From assembly GCA_029212925.1 (NCBI GenBank), contig JARGOB010000004.1, positions 145,118 through 209,117 of the forward strand: DNA of 64,000 nt. Reading direction: 5' to 3'. Source of the DNA: Coxiellaceae bacterium. GTDB taxonomy: Bacteria > Pseudomonadota > Gammaproteobacteria > Coxiellales > Coxiellaceae. How positions within the stretch are numbered: position 1 is the first letter of the stretch; each line of letters opens with the position of its first letter. The translations under genes and the position numbers were made by a program. Under the pieces are notes generated by a model. The model saw only the letters and a program-made list of their open reading frames with translations, was not told the origin of the DNA and did not search any database. Positions 19,947 through 29,074 of the stretch are shown one piece after another.

Positions 19947-21023
19947 ATGCGAACTTATATAGCACAATACGTACAAGATTTATTAGATAAAAGCGACACA
20001 GTTGAGCCACCCAAGTTTGGTGGTGTGTCTTACCCTGTAGAAGGCAGTATATTTGAAGAGTTCCAAGTTGCTGATAGGGCAGTTAGTATCTTCTACACTA
20101 TAAAAGATCGGCAGAAACTCACCGCCCAAATGCACACACTTTGGCCGACGACACCTCACGATTGCTCTGAACAAGCAGCTACTTTAGATCTTGGTAAACA
20201 ATATCAAGTTGCACACCCTGATTGGCACTTGAGTATAGATGACTTTACACGCGAGCATCTTCATTTTTTATTTAGTACCGATATAGGTGAAAAGGAATTT
20301 GATTGCTTCTTTCAGCAAATATTGCAACAACAAGAAAAATCAGGCTGGTGTGATCCAGAAAAGCTGCAGCCTTGCGCCATTGATGCTAAGAGCGTCAGCG
20401 AGCTAAGGCAAATAATGGTTGATATGAAAAAGTCGGGATATGATGCGCACCTAGCAAAAAAAGCGGATGAAATTACAGACCACATTATGCCGCATATACA
20501 ACAATTCCAGCAGCAATTTATTCGGGCCGCTGTTATTGGGTACGGTGAAACTTTATTGCGTCGTTACGCCTTCCCTTTATTGTTATCACAAAAAATACCA
20601 TTTACTGCAGCATTGGATATCATAGATAGTGCGGTATTGTTATTAAAGGGTTTGACTACAGGGGCATATAACTATGTACATGACTTTGTCATTCGACAGG
20701 TGATTGCAGGTTTAATGGGTTCAATAGGTATATCAGCCGACACAAGCGAGCAGCTAACCACTTTCCTAAGCACTATGACTGCGGTCATTTCAGATCCCAG
20801 TAATTTATTAAGTGTAGGCAGCGCATCAACTGGCGCCGTAATAGGTATTGCAACTGCTGAGAAAACAATCCAATTATTACCACGCTTACCTAAGCTACGA
20901 GAAGACGGTGTTGAGCCCGACAGACCTCTAAGCGATGAATCCAAGCTTGATGCAGCGCCTGAAACACCACTACCTGAAGCCACCACAAGACCCCCTAGCT
21001 TACGTCGTCGTATTCGCGGATAG
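19947..21023 (+). CDS. Protein of unknown function, possible effector
   Basis: 358 residues; no family recognised. The N-terminal ~190 residues are soluble with an acidic-aromatic composition. About residues 190-300 form several amphipathic to hydrophobic segments (AAVIGYGETLLRRYAFPLLL, FVIRQVIAGLMGSIGI), which could be membrane-active. The last ~45 residues are Pro-rich and charged, ending SLRRRIRG. There is no signal peptide. The AT-rich leader (a run of TATATATA just before AGGATT and the ATG) and the single-gene unit with its own hairpin suggest an independently acquired gene. An effector role is inference only. Confidence 0.65.
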   Translation: MRTYIAQYVQDLLDKSDTVEPPKFGGVSYPVEGSIFEEFQVADRAVSIFYTIKDRQKLTAQMHTLWPTTPHDCSEQAATLDLGKQYQVAHPDWHLSIDDFTREHLHFLFSTDIGEKEFDCFFQQILQQQEKSGWCDPEKLQPCAIDAKSVSELRQIMVDMKKSGYDAHLAKKADEITDHIMPHIQQFQQQFIRAAVIGYGETLLRRYAFPLLLSQKIPFTAALDIIDSAVLLLKGLTTGAYNYVHDFVIRQVIAGLMGSIGISADTSEQLTTFLSTMTAVISDPSNLLSVGSASTGAVIGIATAEKTIQLLPRLPKLREDGVEPDRPLSDESKLDAAPETPLPEATTRPPSLRRRIRG

Positions 21024-21026
21024 GGA

Positions 21027-21089
21027 GGGGAGATTTGTGCTCTCCCCTTAAGTCGCGTCAGACGAATTTATTTCGACAAGCGATCATAT
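21027..21089. repeat. 63-base direct repeat, left copy, with hairpin
   Basis: Starts with GGGGAGA-7-TCTCCCC (21027-21047), a hairpin 3 bases after the preceding stop that could terminate transcription. The same 63 bases recur at 21491-21553 with two differences. The pair brackets the 170-base tandem repeat. Confidence 0.8.
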
Positions 21090-21131
21090 GGTCCAACCCT
21101 GTCATGAAGCAAGAGAAAAATACGCAGTAAT

Positions 21132-21486
21132 GTTCAGTGGGGTTTCGCTTTTATTCGCTTTCGCGAATAACGCTTCTGATATGATTTCGCCTACGCGGAG
21201 TGAATCCGCGTGGACGGCGATTTAAGGGGAGAATCCCGATTCTCCCCTTAAAAATCCCCATCGGGATAAGCACCCTCGATAGAGAAATAAGCAAAAGTTA
21301 AGTTCAGTGGGGTTTCGCTTTTATTCGCTTTCGCGAATAACGCTTCTGATATGATTTCGCCTACGCGGAGTGAATCCGCGTGGACGGCGATTTAAGGGGA
21401 GAATCCCGATTCTCCCCTTAAAAATCCCCATCGGGATAAGCACCCTCGATAGAGAAATAAGCAAAAGTTAAGTTCAGTGGGGTTTC
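21132..21486. repeat. 170-base tandem repeat, two full copies plus 15 bases
   Basis: Copies start at 21132 and 21302 with exactly 170-base period, and a third begins at 21472 but breaks after GTTCAGTGGGGTTTC. Each unit contains several hairpins: ATTCG/CGAAT, CGCGGA-GTGAA-TCCGCG, a 30-base palindrome (TTAAGGGGAGAAT with its complement; 21222-21251 and 21392-21421) and ATCCC/GGGAT. No open frame is plausible. The whole 583-base stretch from 21024 to 21606 is repeat plus terminator, without a gene. Confidence 0.9.
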
Positions 21487-21490
21487 TTAA

Positions 21491-21553
21491 GGGGAGATTT
21501 GTGCTCTCCCCTTAAGTCGCGTCAGACGAATTTATTTCGTCTAGCGATCATAT
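21491..21553. repeat. 63-base direct repeat, right copy
   Basis: Matches 21027-21089 at 61 of 63 positions. In this copy GACGAA...TTCGTC forms an intact second stem, which is broken in the left copy. Confidence 0.8.
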
Positions 21554-21560
21554 AAAGGAA

Positions 21561-21607
21561 TTTAATTAAAAAAGGCTTTCACATTGTGAAAGCCTTTTTT
21601 AATTAAA
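21561..21607 (-). terminator. Terminator of the tRNA-Val/tRNA-Asp transcript
   Basis: GGCTTTCAC-ATT-GTGAAAGCC stem flanked by A6 and T6, so it works on either strand; extended symmetry runs through TTAATTAA on both sides. It lies directly after the 3' end of tRNA-Asp on the minus strand. Confidence 0.88.
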
Positions 21608-21684
21608 TGGCGGAGTGGACGGGACTCGAACCCGCGACCCCCGGCGTGACAGGCCAGTATTCTAACCAGCTGAACTACCACTCC
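21608..21684 (-). tRNA. tRNA-Asp (GTC)
   Basis: 77 bases with encoded CCA. The acceptor GGAGTGG pairs with CCACTCC, with discriminator G. Anticodon loop CCTGTCACG gives GTC, and GGTTCGAGTCC is the T arm. It is the second tRNA of a minus-strand pair downstream of tRNA-Val and ends 1 base before the terminator palindrome. Confidence 0.96.
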
Positions 21685-21693
21685 GCGCATGCT

Positions 21694-21769
21694 TGGTGGG
21701 TGCTGAGGGGATCGAACCCCCGACCCTCGCCTTGTAAGGGCGATGCTCTCCCAGCTGAGCTAAGCACCC
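21694..21769 (-). tRNA. tRNA-Val (TAC)
   Basis: 76 bases with encoded CCA. The acceptor GGGTGCT pairs with AGCACCC, with discriminator A. Anticodon loop CCTTACAAG gives TAC. It is separated from tRNA-Asp by 9 bases and lies downstream of hupB on the same strand, the standard gammaproteobacterial hupB-tRNA order. Confidence 0.96.
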
Positions 21770-21868
21770 AATCCTTTGGAAATCTGCCTCAGTAAGTTCC
21801 CCTACCGAGGCGGAGAAAGATACCTTGAATAGGCCTTTAAATCAAGTAACAAATACACTAATTTGCTA

Positions 21869-22150
21869 TTAATCTTTATTCAAAGCTTCTTTAAGTTTCT
21901 TACCAGCCTTAAACTTAGCAACAGTGGTCGCAGCGATCTGCATTGTTGCACCAGTTTGTGGGTTACGTCCTTCACGTGCTGCACGCTCAGATGATGCGTA
22001 AGTTCCAAAACCTACGAAAGTTACAGTGTCACCAGTAACAAGAATGTCAGTAATAATGTCATGCAATGCATCCACAGCACGTGCTGCTTGTGCTTTTGAC
22101 ATATCTACAGATTCCGCTACGCGATCGATTACTTCAGCTTTAGTCGCCAT
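21869..22150 (-). CDS. hupB: HU-family DNA-binding protein
   Basis: 93 residues from ATG at 22150, with GAGGAAA 5 bases before it; the longer frame to 22201 adds a non-HU head. The HU fold is clear (KAEVIDRVAES, the VTFVGFGTYASSERAAREGRNPQTG arm with the conserved RNPxTG, and FKAGKKLKEAL at the end). It packages and bends DNA as a dimer. It is followed by two tRNA genes; ppiD, the usual next gene, has been displaced. Confidence 0.95.
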   Translation of the reverse strand: MATKAEVIDRVAESVDMSKAQAARAVDALHDIITDILVTGDTVTFVGFGTYASSERAAREGRNPQTGATMQIAATTVAKFKAGKKLKEALNKD

Positions 22151-22234
22151 AATTTTCCTCGAACAAATGTTAATTAACCCCAAGAGACGCGCTCTCAACA
22201 AGAATCAAGAACATACCGATGCGCGGGCTGCGTG

Positions 22235-23524
22235 TCAAGCAGAGGCTGCCTTTGACGTGTTTTTAAAGCTTTCGCGCAACCAAATCATCATCAAAAGACT
22301 AATAATGAAACAAATCGGTAACGCGACCATGGCATAACGGAAGTCAGCTGCGCTGTAAAAACGTACGCCTTGGTGCATCTGACCGCCCCAATGCCAGTCC
22401 AATAACCAACCAATAACCGGCTGAAACAGCGCACCAATAATCACCGATGCCATATTGGCAAAACTCATTGACGTGCCAGCAATCGAGTGCGGGTTGATTT
22501 CACAAGCGACCGCATAACTCACGGACAATCCCGAATTAAATAAACCGTACAGAAACAACAAAACAAAAATCATCAATGCAGGTAAGTGCGGTATATACAA
22601 AGTTGCCGATAACATCAGCATGCTCATCAACGCAGCAAAAATCATTACTGGCTTACGCCCACGCAAATGATCCGATGCCCAGCCCATAATCGGGCTGCCT
22701 ATGGCCCAGCCAATAAAAATCAGACTGACAGCACTGGCAGCTTGCTCTATAGACATCGAATACACCCGATGCAAGTAGCTTGGCCCCCAGAGCTCCGCAA
22801 ACGCCACCGTTGGCGCATAGATAAAGCCGGCGAACACACCGTTAATCCACGTCTGTGAATTGCATAACACACGCCACAAGCCTGACAATAAACCATACGA
22901 GCCATTGCTGCTTTCAACCCGATGCCGATTGATCGAATTTTTCGGTCTGTCTCGCACAATAACAACAATCGCAATCGCCAATGCCACCAAGACAAAACCA
23001 ATCAACTCCATGGTATGGCGCCAACCCATATGCTTTACCAATACAGATACCGGCCCTTCACCGACTGCCGCACCCCACATCCCCATCGCTTGTGTCGCCC
23101 CAGCAAAGAACCCAAAACGATGCACAGGAAACCAGACGCTCGCTAACTTTAACGCGCCAACAAAAGCAAATGCAGCACTAAAACCCATTAAAAAGCGTGT
23201 TAATTTAGCTACTGCTAATACATGCACGTTAGCAAACACCAAGCAACTGATACCGCATATCAATGCCATTGCCGTTAATAACCAACGCGGACCAAAACGA
23301 TCCATTAAAGCACCTACCGGTAATTGCATGGCTACATAGGCATAATAGAAAAAAGCAGATAATGAACCAAGCTGGTAAGCATTAACATTCAGCGCAGCCA
23401 TCAACGGTTGAATCATCACACTAGGTGATACACGTGCGAAATATTCAGCAAAGAAGAATGCGGATGCCAAGGCCCAAATAGCCCAAGCGCGTCTGTTGTT
23501 TAGTTTATCGACCTTCAATTCCAC
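22235..23524 (-). CDS. MFS transporter, 12-helix
   Basis: 429 residues with twelve hydrophobic helices in two halves. MDRFGPRW between helices 2 and 3 and DHLRGRKP between 8 and 9 are the MFS loop motifs. The helix 1 FFFAEYFARVSPSVM pattern is like the anion:cation symporter / GudP-type branch. Substrate is unknown. The GTG at 23524 is nearly fused to GAGGA, so the TTG at 23518 (6 bases from GAGGA) may be the true start. Confidence 0.85.
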   Translation of the reverse strand: MELKVDKLNNRRAWAIWALASAFFFAEYFARVSPSVMIQPLMAALNVNAYQLGSLSAFFYYAYVAMQLPVGALMDRFGPRWLLTAMALICGISCLVFANVHVLAVAKLTRFLMGFSAAFAFVGALKLASVWFPVHRFGFFAGATQAMGMWGAAVGEGPVSVLVKHMGWRHTMELIGFVLVALAIAIVVIVRDRPKNSINRHRVESSNGSYGLLSGLWRVLCNSQTWINGVFAGFIYAPTVAFAELWGPSYLHRVYSMSIEQAASAVSLIFIGWAIGSPIMGWASDHLRGRKPVMIFAALMSMLMLSATLYIPHLPALMIFVLLFLYGLFNSGLSVSYAVACEINPHSIAGTSMSFANMASVIIGALFQPVIGWLLDWHWGGQMHQGVRFYSAADFRYAMVALPICFIISLLMMIWLRESFKNTSKAASA

Positions 23525-23565
23525 TCCTCAACAGTGATCAATAACTACGTTTATACACCGCAAGC

Positions 23566-23660
23566 CTGCCAAGGGTACCTTTCTCACGAACGGGCATCCC
23601 TGCCCTCGTGTTCCATTACATCCCTATTCCACACGTCGCTCGAATGGTACCCTTGGCAGC
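23566..23660. repeat. Palindromic repeat element, family C
   Basis: Inverted 14-base ends CTGCCAAGGGTACC (23566-23579) and its complement (23646-23660 region), with an inner hairpin GGGCA-TCC-CTGCCC. It fills most of the 205-base gap between the MFS gene and tldD. Confidence 0.72.
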
Positions 23661-23729
23661 CTTGCTTGCAATAGCAGCATATCGACAACTATAAATAACC
23701 TACATAAAGTTCGTAAAAAAACAGTGTGC

Positions 23730-25172
23730 TCACTCCGCTCCGCCAACTACCATTTCATCCACCTTCAGTGTGGGTTGCCCTACCCCCACAGGTACACTCT
23801 GGCCATCTTTGCCACAGACACCAATGCCCGTATCCAACTGCATATCATTACCCACCATACTGACCCGAGTCAAGACCGATGGGCCATCACCGATCAATGT
23901 GGCGCCTTTTATTGGGGTTGTCACTTTTCCATTTTCAATGAGGTATGCCTCACTCATGCAAAACACAAACTTACCCGATGTGATATCTACCTGACCACCC
24001 GAAAAATCAACGGCGTAAATACCCTTCTCGACACTGGCAATAATTTCCTGTGGATCATGCTTACCGGCACACATGTAAGTATTGGTCATGCGCGGAATCG
24101 GTCGATGCGCATACGACTCACGGCGGCCATTCCCAGTGCTATCAACACCCATCAATTGCGCGTTGTGCTTATCCTGCATATAGTTTTTCAAAATACCGTT
24201 TTCTATGAGCACCGTGCATTCTGTTGGCATACCCTCATCATCAACCGTCAACGAACCACGCCTATCTAACAACGTACCGTCATCAACCACCGTGCATTGC
24301 TCACTGGCCACGCGCTCACCAAGTCGACCACTGAATGCTGACGTACCTTTACGATTAAAGTCACCTTCTAAACCATGACCAATTGCTTCATGCAACAATA
24401 CCGCTGGCCAACCCGGGCCTAACACCACCGGCATCGTACCCGCAGGTGCTGGTTGTGCCTCGAGATTAGTACACGCTTGCTTAACGGCTTTATTAATAAA
24501 TTGATCCAGGTCCAATTGCGCTAAGAAGCCAACATAATCATAACGGCCGCCACTACCAGAAAAACCTTGCTCAAAACGCTCACCTTGTTTAGCAATCACA
24601 CGCAGGTGTAGCGATACCATTGGCCTAACATCTGGCACCAAACGGCCCTGGTAATCCAATATCAATACCACACGGTGGCTCGCGGATAAATTCACGCTAA
24701 CACTGTGAATACGTTTATCAGCGGCACGTGCCTGTTGATCAATCTGTTGCAATAATTTAATTTTATCGTTATCAGCAAAATCCATTAAGGGGTTATTCGC
24801 CGTGTATAACGGCTTTATGGCACGACTAGATTGCAACTGTAAATTACTATCACCACCACTGTGCACAATACTGCGCGCAGAGGCCGCCGCCTGCTGCAAA
24901 GCCGGCGCTACAATCTCATCCGCATAAGCAAAACCGGTTTTTTCGCCACTGACAACACGCAAACCAAAACCGGCGTCTTGGCTGTATTGCCCCTGCTTTA
25001 CAATACCATTCTCTAAAACCCAAGACTCCGATTGTATTTGTTGTAAAAACAAATCCGCATAATCGACTTGTTTACTGATAGCAGAGCCCAACACTGTTGA
25101 TAACTGTTGTGGTTCTAGCTCCATTGGCTGCAGAAGCTGCGCTTGTGCAAATTTAATTAATGATTCCGTCAC
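23730..25172 (-). CDS. tldD: Metalloprotease TldD
   Basis: 480 residues, the length of E. coli TldD. The zinc motif LLHEAIGHGLEGD (HExxxH) lies at about residue 260. The GFGLRVVSG N-terminal segment and GVDSTGNGRRESY C-terminal segment fit. With TldE it forms a protease that degrades unfolded peptides and processes peptide antibiotics such as microcin B17. GTG start 4 bases after yhdP, with the ribosome site AAGGTAGG inside the end of yhdP, so the two are translated together. Confidence 0.95.
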   Translation of the reverse strand: MTESLIKFAQAQLLQPMELEPQQLSTVLGSAISKQVDYADLFLQQIQSESWVLENGIVKQGQYSQDAGFGLRVVSGEKTGFAYADEIVAPALQQAAASARSIVHSGGDSNLQLQSSRAIKPLYTANNPLMDFADNDKIKLLQQIDQQARAADKRIHSVSVNLSASHRVVLILDYQGRLVPDVRPMVSLHLRVIAKQGERFEQGFSGSGGRYDYVGFLAQLDLDQFINKAVKQACTNLEAQPAPAGTMPVVLGPGWPAVLLHEAIGHGLEGDFNRKGTSAFSGRLGERVASEQCTVVDDGTLLDRRGSLTVDDEGMPTECTVLIENGILKNYMQDKHNAQLMGVDSTGNGRRESYAHRPIPRMTNTYMCAGKHDPQEIIASVEKGIYAVDFSGGQVDITSGKFVFCMSEAYLIENGKVTTPIKGATLIGDGPSVLTRVSMVGNDMQLDTGIGVCGKDGQSVPVGVGQPTLKVDEMVVGGAE

Positions 25173-25176
25173 GCCG

Positions 25177-28100
25177 TTAACCTACCTTTTTAATCACTGG
25201 GTGATCCCATCCGCCAGTAATGTTGTATTTCACCATAGCCGCCCTTCCAACCGTTGGGCTGACAAATAATTTATTAATGACCCATGCAATGGCACCTGCT
25301 AATGGGCCGCCGGTGACTGTTGCAATAAAGGGAATACTCCCCGTTACATTAGGCCTAATTTCCATATGCATGTTATAAGTTTTTTTCGCCAACCCTACAG
25401 AACCTTGCATTTTTACTTTAGCCAAATCACCTTCTAGCTTTACATTTTTTGTCGTCGCCACACCTTTTTGTAATTTAAATGTGCCATAAGCCTCATCAAA
25501 TGCAAAACCCTTTTTACCTAAATCACCAAAATTTAATACCAAGCGACGCGGCAATGATTGTAAACTTAATACATTAAGAAAACGCCCAAGCCCTAACTCT
25601 GCCTGTGTTTTTCTAGACACTTGCAATATACGACCATCTTTCATTGCAACATTAATTTGTCCGCTGGTTTTAGCCATTTTAAAGTTAGTCACTCTTCCCG
25701 GCCATTTTAATTGGAAGCCTATCATACCTTGACCACCCGCTAGCACATCAGTTAAATGCCATTGGCGGAATAAATGCCCCCAATTTCTTACTTTTAAACT
25801 ACCCGCAGAAATAACATTTTGCTTACCGCGATGCGACGTCCACTCCCCTTTTACATCCGCATCAATATTGACCGATTTAACCGTTAATTGCTTTAGCTTA
25901 ACGCCATCACCAAAGGGCTGTATGATTGCATGCGCATTGCCCAACAAACGATGCTTATAAGACAACTCATTCGCGGTAAAATCGATAGCAGGCACTTGCT
26001 TCGGCTTCACCATCATCGAGCCATTTGACGATGACAGCGGCTCATAATCAAACTTTTGAAATTCAGCGCGTATCACTCCCGCTTTCAAATTCTTGGGCAC
26101 ATTAACCTGACCATCAACATCATGACTGTTAATTTGTGCAAACCATCCATTCTGCATGGGTTGTGCGCGCACATGCAAACCACTCCACGCCATATTAAAT
26201 AATATTAATTTAGTCAAACGCACATCAACCAACCGCGGCATCACATCAAATGTTTTTGCAATCGTTTGATTTTGGTAACGCTGATAAAAACGCTGCCATT
26301 GCTTACCATTGATATAGGGCAGATTAACCGCTAACACCAAGCCTTTCTTTTTAGGCAGCCTCGCTTGGCCCTTACCAATACGCACCTCACCACGAGAAAA
26401 ACCAAATGCCGATTGCTTCGGTGTAAAACTTAAGTTAGCCGTTACTAACGAGCCATATTTTGCTTTTACCTGCAGTGGTTTTTTAGCATTCAAATTAACG
26501 CGAACAGAAAATTTTCGCGGCTTATCCTCTGGCTTTGTCAATGGTGAAGGCATTTCAATAGCAACGCCTCGCAAATCCGACACAATACTTAAGCTATCAG
26601 CATGATTGGAGTGGAAAGGGTATAATTTTAATAACGCACGATAATCCGTCGAACCCTGTATATAAGGCAGTTGTGGAATATTATAATGCTTATCCAACAA
26701 CGCCAAGTCAACATCACCACCAATCGCTACTTGAATGCTTTCAGGTGTGCCCGGTTTATGCCTAGTAACAATACCCATTGTTACCGGACGCTTTAACAAT
26801 TCAGCACGAATGCCTTTTGCTACACAACTGTGATTGGTATAGGTAAATAAACCATCGATGTTGCTTACATCCGTATTCCAACCCGGCAATGATAATGAGC
26901 CTTGCTTCACTTGCAAATGCCCTAACAGCTTAATCGGCACATGAGGATGCTTCAGCGCCACATCTAAACGCAAATCCCCTTTGGCCAAGCCGGTTAATTG
27001 CAATGCTTTAAGCTGCTTACCAATATCAAGCGGTGTTTGCTGCAGGAATGCTTGAGCATCATTCATCGTGCCACCATAATCACCCGTCACCACCAAGTGG
27101 CCACGTGCTAAGTCTTTTATCGAGGCCCTTACATTACTGAGTGTGGCACCAGCGGTTTTAGCGAACCCTACCGCCACATTCACCTGTCGGTCATGAAAAT
27201 GTAACTCACCATCCGCATGCGTAATGGCTGGCCAATGCGGGGCATAGAGAAAACTCATATCCACCGGCTCCATATCAATCGATAACTCACCTTCACTATG
27301 ATCAAATGGAAATTTATGCAAAGGCCCTTGTAGATGAATAGCGCCATGTCGAATTTCACCACTCAAAAAAGCACGCTGCAACCAACCAGAGACCTTAGGT
27401 GATAAAATCCCTAACGGCACATACTCTGCCGACTTGGTTAAATCTCTAAAACGAAAACTGCCATTTATTTCTACTACCGGCAAACCATCTACACCTTGAG
27501 TGATATCACTGGGTTGTAATTGTGCCGCCAAATCACCATCATCGATGTTCAATTGCTGCAATGCTATCGCCCAACCACTGACTTGTTTGTGCCACGTCAT
27601 GGCTAACTGCAATTTCTTAAAGTGTTCTTGCGCACGCTTAAACCATTGAATGGTGTCTATGCTTGAACCCGGACTATCTAGAATCAAATGGCCACTGCCT
27701 GGCATCCAGCTCACTTGTCCACTCATTCCATCGACAGAAGGTAGCGCTTGATAACCATTCCAATTGACATTATGAAATACCGCAGAAAATTCATCGAGCT
27801 TATACGGCTGTGCTGTACCGGTTTCCGATAGTGCCAATGTCATTTGATGGATTTGACCTTGCGGCTCTAAATGGCCGATCCATTGGCGCCATAGCTCAGG
27901 CACATGATGCAGGTTCGATAAAACAAATTGCGCGTCCGATAAACGCAAATAAGACAAAGCAATTTGCCACTCGGGTCGCGCATTTGCATCAGTTAACTGA
28001 TACCTAACCAGCAATTGATTATCACGCCACTGGCGATGATTAATATTCAGTTTGATTTTATCAGCCGATAATTGCCAGCCGTTTTTTTGTTTCTTCCACA

Positions 28101-29028
28101 GGGTATTCGCAGAAAATTGCTTAATAAATAACTGTCGATTTAATTCAGGTGACATCAATGCAATGCGCTGACCGCTCAGCATTGCTTGCGCCTCTTGTAA
28201 ATCGCCTAAACGCCACTGTCCCCAAAATTGCGCATCCGCTTCACCGCTCATCACATGCAAGCCACGCATATGCTCTGCCAATATCGGCAACTTAACCCAT
28301 TGCGGTAATAATACATGATGTGCATTAATAAATACGTTGGCGGAGAATTGCCGTGAATACAATTCAGCCGAATGCAGATCAACAATAAAGTGGAATGAGC
28401 TGCGAACAGTTTGCGCCAATTGAATCGTACCAACGATATGGTGATTAAATTCACCGTTTTCGACCTCTAAACGCACATTCTGCATGGGTAATACAAAGCC
28501 ATTCGGCCCATGCCACAAAATATTAACATGCTTAACCCGCACCTCAGCCTGCGTCAGTAACCATTCAACCATGCTCGAAACACCTGCCTGCTCAAGGCTG
28601 CTTGCCGGCAACTGAATACCTTGCACATAGGACAAATGTAACTGATTGGTTTTGTCTTGTTGCACCTCCAAATTCGAACCATCAATCATCAATCGACCTG
28701 GCAACCATCGTCGATTCCACAGACTCGACCACAGATCGACGGCCACGGTAAAGTGTTTAATTTTAAGAAAGGCATGATGATCAGCCGTCAGTACACGCAG
28801 ATCATCTAATTTTACGGCAGGCTCAAAGCCATACCAGGTGGCAGTAATGCGACCAATTTTTACCGGCCGCTGCACAAAGTGACTGACCCAATGTTCAAAT
28901 ACTTGATGGTGATTATCTAATAGCGGTGTAACAATACGCGCCAAATTAAGAGCGACAGCAAATAGCACGACCGACGTAGCCGAGACAATACCGAGTGTTC
29001 GCAAACATGTTCGCCAAGGCGTTCTCAA
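25177..29028 (-). CDS. yhdP: YhdP family AsmA-like envelope protein
   Basis: 1283 residues (E. coli YhdP 1266). One N-terminal transmembrane helix (about 10-32) leads into the long beta-rich DUF3971/AsmA-like C-terminal repeat region in the periplasm. Such proteins form hydrophobic grooves that carry phospholipids to the outer membrane; YhdP, TamB and YdbH are partly redundant. The end (GPLAGAIAWVINKLF, then NITGGWDHPVI) is diagnostic. TTG start with TAGGAA just ahead. In E. coli yhdE (maf) and rng lie between mreD and yhdP; here only 46 bases separate them and both genes are missing. Confidence 0.93.
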   Translation of the reverse strand: MRTPWRTCLRTLGIVSATSVVLFAVALNLARIVTPLLDNHHQVFEHWVSHFVQRPVKIGRITATWYGFEPAVKLDDLRVLTADHHAFLKIKHFTVAVDLWSSLWNRRWLPGRLMIDGSNLEVQQDKTNQLHLSYVQGIQLPASSLEQAGVSSMVEWLLTQAEVRVKHVNILWHGPNGFVLPMQNVRLEVENGEFNHHIVGTIQLAQTVRSSFHFIVDLHSAELYSRQFSANVFINAHHVLLPQWVKLPILAEHMRGLHVMSGEADAQFWGQWRLGDLQEAQAMLSGQRIALMSPELNRQLFIKQFSANTLWKKQKNGWQLSADKIKLNINHRQWRDNQLLVRYQLTDANARPEWQIALSYLRLSDAQFVLSNLHHVPELWRQWIGHLEPQGQIHQMTLALSETGTAQPYKLDEFSAVFHNVNWNGYQALPSVDGMSGQVSWMPGSGHLILDSPGSSIDTIQWFKRAQEHFKKLQLAMTWHKQVSGWAIALQQLNIDDGDLAAQLQPSDITQGVDGLPVVEINGSFRFRDLTKSAEYVPLGILSPKVSGWLQRAFLSGEIRHGAIHLQGPLHKFPFDHSEGELSIDMEPVDMSFLYAPHWPAITHADGELHFHDRQVNVAVGFAKTAGATLSNVRASIKDLARGHLVVTGDYGGTMNDAQAFLQQTPLDIGKQLKALQLTGLAKGDLRLDVALKHPHVPIKLLGHLQVKQGSLSLPGWNTDVSNIDGLFTYTNHSCVAKGIRAELLKRPVTMGIVTRHKPGTPESIQVAIGGDVDLALLDKHYNIPQLPYIQGSTDYRALLKLYPFHSNHADSLSIVSDLRGVAIEMPSPLTKPEDKPRKFSVRVNLNAKKPLQVKAKYGSLVTANLSFTPKQSAFGFSRGEVRIGKGQARLPKKKGLVLAVNLPYINGKQWQRFYQRYQNQTIAKTFDVMPRLVDVRLTKLILFNMAWSGLHVRAQPMQNGWFAQINSHDVDGQVNVPKNLKAGVIRAEFQKFDYEPLSSSNGSMMVKPKQVPAIDFTANELSYKHRLLGNAHAIIQPFGDGVKLKQLTVKSVNIDADVKGEWTSHRGKQNVISAGSLKVRNWGHLFRQWHLTDVLAGGQGMIGFQLKWPGRVTNFKMAKTSGQINVAMKDGRILQVSRKTQAELGLGRFLNVLSLQSLPRRLVLNFGDLGKKGFAFDEAYGTFKLQKGVATTKNVKLEGDLAKVKMQGSVGLAKKTYNMHMEIRPNVTGSIPFIATVTGGPLAGAIAWVINKLFVSPTVGRAAMVKYNITGGWDHPVIKKVG

Positions 29029-29074
29029 GGTTCCTATTTCCTACTGTAGGCTGATGCAACAGTCTATCATGCTG

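Noticed and set aside
21132..21486. Possible CRISPR array
   Set aside because: Units are adjacent 170-base copies without spacers and no cas genes are near.
22860..23339. 159-residue open frame antisense to the MFS gene
   Set aside because: Opposite-strand shadow; translation has no known pattern and the MFS gene covers it completely.
23724..24269. 181-residue open frame antisense to tldD
   Set aside because: Shadow of tldD; no ribosome site or domain.
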